In this document: positions 61,340 to 64,000 of the stretch, in pieces
How positions within the stretch are numbered: position 1 is the stretch's first letter
Layout of the letters: each line of letters starts with the position of its first letter
Assembly: GCA_016191555.1 (NCBI GenBank)
Contig: JACPVX010000037.1
Span: forward strand, 1 to 64,000
Source of the DNA: Bacteroidota bacterium
GTDB lineage: Bacteria > Bacteroidota > Bacteroidia > Cytophagales > Cyclobacteriaceae
Length of the DNA stretch: 64,000 nt
Reading direction: 5' to 3'
Notes under the pieces: generated by a model
The model's input: only the letters and a program-made list of their open reading frames with translations
What the model was told of the DNA's origin: nothing
Database searches by the model: none
Program-made: the position numbers and the translations under genes

Positions 61340-61354
61340 TGCAACGTTGTTGCA
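61340..61354. promoter_or_regulatory. Palindromic operator 2 (Zur-like candidate)
   Basis: TGCAAC-GTT-GTTGCA, same arms as operator 1, centre 38 bases away. It lies five bases ahead of the ATG at 61360, which argues against the upstream in-frame ATG at 61339 as the start of the DUF1826 gene. Confidence 0.65.
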
Positions 61355-61359
61355 AAAAC

Positions 61360-62079
61360 ATGAGCTTTTTATCAACCTTTTCAATTCGCAAGCCCAACGC
61401 CCTTTTGGTACCTGCAATGCTGGATTTGGAGAAAATTTCCGATCCGGATGTCAATTTTGTGCATTGGCAGCGATTGCCGGATGAGGATATTCATCAGTTT
61501 GGCAATGCCCTGTTAACAAGTGACTTCACCGGATTTAGCCTAACGGCAACCGCCCAATCGGTTCGGGAGCAATTGCAGCAAGAGTTTGATAAGTCGGCCA
61601 TTCACACCGTGGGGAAGCTGCTGCTGGTAGACGATATCGTAGCGCTTACCTGTCGATTTCTTTCAATTACGGGCCAACCCCAAACGCGATTGTATCTCAA
61701 AGCCGTGAGTGATGATGCATGTAGAAAGTTTCACACCGATCGCTATGACTTACGGCTCTTGTGCACCTATGTAGGCGCGGGCACCGAGTGGATTGACGAT
61801 CGCTATGTAAACCGGCACCGACTGGTGGGTGGCGATAATGAATCTATCATTAAAGATTTTTCGAAGGTAAAGTGCATGCAGCCATTTGAAGTTGGAATAC
61901 TTCGGGGAGAAGCATCGCCCGACAAGGCGGGCAAAGGAATCGTGCATCGCTCGCCCCCGATCCAACATAAAAATGAAAAACGACTTGTATTTCGAGGATC
62001 GTATGGCCACCATTACCAAAGAAAAGGAAAAAATGGAGAAGCTGGATCGGAAGATGGCGGCCGATATAGACTCACTTAA
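61360..62079 (+). CDS. DUF1826 protein, 3' end disturbed by fusion into a permease
   Basis: 239-aa frame from ATG 61360. Residues 1-~212 are a DUF1826 protein, with LLVDDIVALTCRFLSITG, the region KFHTDRYDLRLLCTYVGAGTEWI near 130-155 and the family end GKGIVHRSPPIQHKNEKRLVF. DUF1826 genes are known to cluster with COG0523 genes and Zur sites, which fits here. The last 27 residues (GSYGHHYQRKGKNG onwards) have no relation to the family: they are an out-of-frame reading of the downstream permease. The protein is probably near-complete with a wrong tail. Alternatively it is frame-independent and functional. Confidence 0.8.
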   Translation: MSFLSTFSIRKPNALLVPAMLDLEKISDPDVNFVHWQRLPDEDIHQFGNALLTSDFTGFSLTATAQSVREQLQQEFDKSAIHTVGKLLLVDDIVALTCRFLSITGQPQTRLYLKAVSDDACRKFHTDRYDLRLLCTYVGAGTEWIDDRYVNRHRLVGGDNESIIKDFSKVKCMQPFEVGILRGEASPDKAGKGIVHRSPPIQHKNEKRLVFRGSYGHHYQRKGKNGEAGSEDGGRYRLT

Positions 62080-63310
62080 CAAAAAACTAAAACCTGCACC
62101 CGAGCCATGGCAAGACCCACGCGCACTGGATAACATTGGGTGGAATGCTCCACGTGTTGTCGCCATGGATGCACAGCCACTGGCAGTTGTTTCTACCGGC
62201 CAAAGCGACTTGTTTACACATTATGCAAAACCAAAAATTTATGGCGAGGCCTACACACTCGGCTTCTCGGAACTCTCAAACCCCGTTCAACTTTTGTTTG
62301 GCAGTTTTGATCTTGCTTTCGTTTGCATCTACCTGCTTCCCTTGCTGGTGTTGGGCTTTAGTTATAACGTGCTTTCGTCCGAGAAAGAATCAGGTGTGTT
62401 GCGCTTGACGTTGGCACAGCCCATATCCTTGTACCAATGGTTATTTGGAAAGCTATTACTTCGCTTTTTTATTCTCACCAGTATTGTTGTCGCCTCTATT
62501 CTTATTTCGTTGACCATTTTTGATATTGACTGGTTGGGTAATATGGGAGCAGCCACGAAATTAATTCTGCTTGTCACCGTGTATATCTTTTTTTGGTTCT
62601 TGATTTCGTTTTTAATAAACCTGTTGGGGAACTCATCCGGCAGCAATGCGGTGACATTAATAGCTGTGTGGGTTGTGTTTGTGCTTTTGATACCGTCTAT
62701 TATTTCACAAACGGCAAACTCTTTTTATCCGGTGCCATCGCGCACCATTCTGATTCATGAGTATAGGGATGCAAAATCATTGGCGGAGAAAAAGGCGGAT
62801 GACATACTGAGAACGTATTATCGGGAGCATCCGGAATATGCTCCAAAAGATACGACTCAGCAAAACCAGTATAGTTGGTGGCTGGGAAACTTTGCTGCTA
62901 GCGATGTCATCAACCAATCAGTACAACCTGTGTTGGATGATTATAATGAAGCGTTGAATAAACAACAAAGCTGGGTCAATCGACTTCGTTTTTTGTCGCC
63001 TGCTATTTTGTTGCAAGACGGGTTGAATGATCTGGCCGGAACTTCACCAGCGGATTACACCGACTTTCGGAATCAAGTGATTGCATTTGCCAATACGTGG
63101 CGCCACTATTTTATTCCACGGATGTTTAATAATGAAAAGATGCAGGCAGAAGACTTTGGTTCTTTGCCAACGCACAGCTATTCTTCGGCTCAAGTGCCTT
63201 CACATTACAATACAGATTTGATGGGCCTTCTTTTCTTCTTAACACTAGCGACTGCCGGAAGTCTGTGGGTGTATCGGAGGAATCGTTTTGAAAATGTTTT
63301 TTCTGTTTAG
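61973..63310 (+). CDS. DUF3526-type ABC-2 permease, N-terminally truncated (probably a pseudogene)
   Basis: 445 residues from ATG 61973. The permease's DUF3526 core is intact: a soluble loop with APRVVAMDAQPLAVVSTGQSDL, then helices LFGSFDLAFVCIYLLPLLVLGF, LLRFFILTSIVVASILISL, LILLVTVYIFFWFLISFLINLL and AVTLIAVWVVFVLLIPSIIS, with the loop YPVPSRTILIHEYRDA and a last C-terminal helix LLFFLTLATAGSLWVYRR. The usual N-terminal membrane helix and preceding ~60 residues are missing; the frame begins in the middle of the periplasmic coiled loop (TKEKEKMEKLDRKMAADID). The in-frame ATG at 61886 adds only DUF1826-derived sequence. No ABC ATPase gene is adjacent, though such permeases need one. Confidence 0.75.
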   Translation: MKNDLYFEDRMATITKEKEKMEKLDRKMAADIDSLNKKLKPAPEPWQDPRALDNIGWNAPRVVAMDAQPLAVVSTGQSDLFTHYAKPKIYGEAYTLGFSELSNPVQLLFGSFDLAFVCIYLLPLLVLGFSYNVLSSEKESGVLRLTLAQPISLYQWLFGKLLLRFFILTSIVVASILISLTIFDIDWLGNMGAATKLILLVTVYIFFWFLISFLINLLGNSSGSNAVTLIAVWVVFVLLIPSIISQTANSFYPVPSRTILIHEYRDAKSLAEKKADDILRTYYREHPEYAPKDTTQQNQYSWWLGNFAASDVINQSVQPVLDDYNEALNKQQSWVNRLRFLSPAILLQDGLNDLAGTSPADYTDFRNQVIAFANTWRHYFIPRMFNNEKMQAEDFGSLPTHSYSSAQVPSHYNTDLMGLLFFLTLATAGSLWVYRRNRFENVFSV

Positions 63311-63412
63311 AGCAAGAATAGAAAGTGTGGTTTGAACTGGACGGCTATATTTCTAGTGCATCCAACAACATGATCCTTTTCGTAACTTGGGGCAGTTTGA
63401 ATTACTCCCTGT

Positions 63413-64000
63413 ATGACCGATGCCCACTACGAGCTACTCTTAAAAGTTAGAAAGGTAGTTGATATTCAAGCGGCTGAAGAGAGTCATCTGGTAGAGGCCT
63501 TTCGTCCGCTGAAGAAAAAGAAAAATGAATTTTTAATTAAAAAGGGTGACCGCGTAGAAAATCTGTTTTTCATTGGCTCTGGCTTTGTCCGTTTGTTTGA
63601 TATCGATGAATCGGGCAATGAAAATACCAAGCAGTTGGCTTCGCGTTTGGATTTGATCAGCTCCTTTGAAAGTTTTTTAAATGGTGAGCCCGCCACCGAA
63701 AATTTGCAATGCATTTCTGCCTGCACACTGCTCACCATTTCGAAAGAGGACTATAAAAATCTTTATCAACATGTGCGCGAGTGGCCGGCATTTTGCAGAA
63801 GCGTGTATGAAGATTCTATTTTGAAAATGAGCCGTAGGATTCAGGCTTTACAAAGCAAATCGGCCGAGAAACGCTATGAACAATTAATCAAAACGCAGGC
63901 CGACATGGCACTGCATGTTCCGGTAAAATACCTTGCATCCTATTTGGGCATTCGCCCACAATCCCTTTCGCGCATCCGCAACGGACAAAAAAGCGAATCG
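63413..64000 (+). CDS. Crp/Fnr-family transcriptional regulator, 3' partial
   Basis: 196 codons from ATG 63413 with no stop before the window edge, so the gene runs slightly beyond it. The N-terminal cyclic-nucleotide-like beta-roll contains EFLIKKGDRVENLFFIGSG near residues 40-60 and FDIDESGNENTKQL, and the C-terminal helix-turn-helix is HVPVKYLASYLGIRPQSLSRIR near 168-190. Cyclic nucleotide contact residues are not conserved, as usual for Bacteroidota Crp-like regulators. Ligand and targets are unknown; it may control the neighbouring metal locus, but that is speculative. Confidence 0.9.
   Translation, partial: MTDAHYELLLKVRKVVDIQAAEESHLVEAFRPLKKKKNEFLIKKGDRVENLFFIGSGFVRLFDIDESGNENTKQLASRLDLISSFESFLNGEPATENLQCISACTLLTISKEDYKNLYQHVREWPAFCRSVYEDSILKMSRRIQALQSKSAEKRYEQLIKTQADMALHVPVKYLASYLGIRPQSLSRIRNGQKSES

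Noticed and set aside
61339-61359. Seven-residue N-terminal extension of the DUF1826 protein
   Set aside because: These codons are made of operator 2, so the ATG at 61360 is a better start.
61886-61972. Longer permease start
   Set aside because: The extra residues read DUF1826 coding sequence out of frame and do not restore a membrane helix.

Overview
The window reads as chromosomal DNA of a Bacteroidota bacterium, most likely of the Cytophagales group. The evidence is a very large secreted protein with a type IX secretion C-terminal sorting domain, a SusC/FhuA-type TonB-dependent receptor, a MurF-Alr fusion, LytS/LytTR signalling, TPM-domain operons and promoters of the TAnnTTTG type with a TTG/TTTG element about 21 bases upstream. 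Gene density is high and the genes are mostly housekeeping. I see no prophage, insertion sequence, CRISPR array or rRNA.

Layout. 1-4.2 kb: the 3' part of mnmG, a class I methyltransferase and an Ig-like lipoprotein in one overlapping operon. 4.2-4.45 kb: an AT-rich gap with three perfect and three near-perfect DnaA boxes, a good candidate for the chromosome origin (oriC), since mnmG (gidA) is a classic oriC neighbour and base composition flips across the gap. 4.45-15.3 kb: a TPR protein, a MacB-like permease, a LytTR two-component pair, two small exported proteins, malate:quinone oxidoreductase, a GNAT-DUF952 fusion and a YigZ protein. 15.4-20.3 kb: the 1624-aa type IX-secreted surface protein with a triplicated CCDAHT-type module. 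20.5-31.0 kb: a YpdA-like flavoprotein, a TonB receptor, ispH (with an apparent non-standard start), an HtrA protease, a YwqK-type lipoprotein, an RlmI-type methyltransferase, an M20 hydrolase and two thioredoxin-fold proteins. 31.0-31.4 kb: an intergenic stretch with a second, weaker DnaA-box group.

31.4-45.8 kb: small conserved proteins, a class V aminotransferase, three consecutive TPM-domain genes, the gltB-gltD glutamate synthase operon, two outer-membrane beta-barrels, an M20 dipeptidase and a PepSY-like protein. 45.9-58.8 kb: two DinB-like proteins, tRNA-Gly and tRNA-Leu, an amidohydrolase lipoprotein, a TPR protein, a lipid kinase, an RDD protein, an M14 carboxypeptidase, a GT4 glycosyltransferase overlapped by a 53-aa gene, MurF-Alr and CsaA.

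59.2-63.3 kb is the most interesting accessory region: a divergent locus that looks like a zinc-starvation regulon. One arm encodes a CxCC-containing exported DUF3299-like protein, a His-rich lipoprotein and a COG0523/CobW GTPase; the other encodes a DUF1826 protein. Two identical-architecture palindromes (TGCAAC-N3-GTTGCA) lie between the arms. The DUF1826 gene runs directly into a DUF3526-type ABC permease that has lost its N-terminal membrane segment, which looks like a deletion junction. A Crp/Fnr regulator is cut by the right edge.
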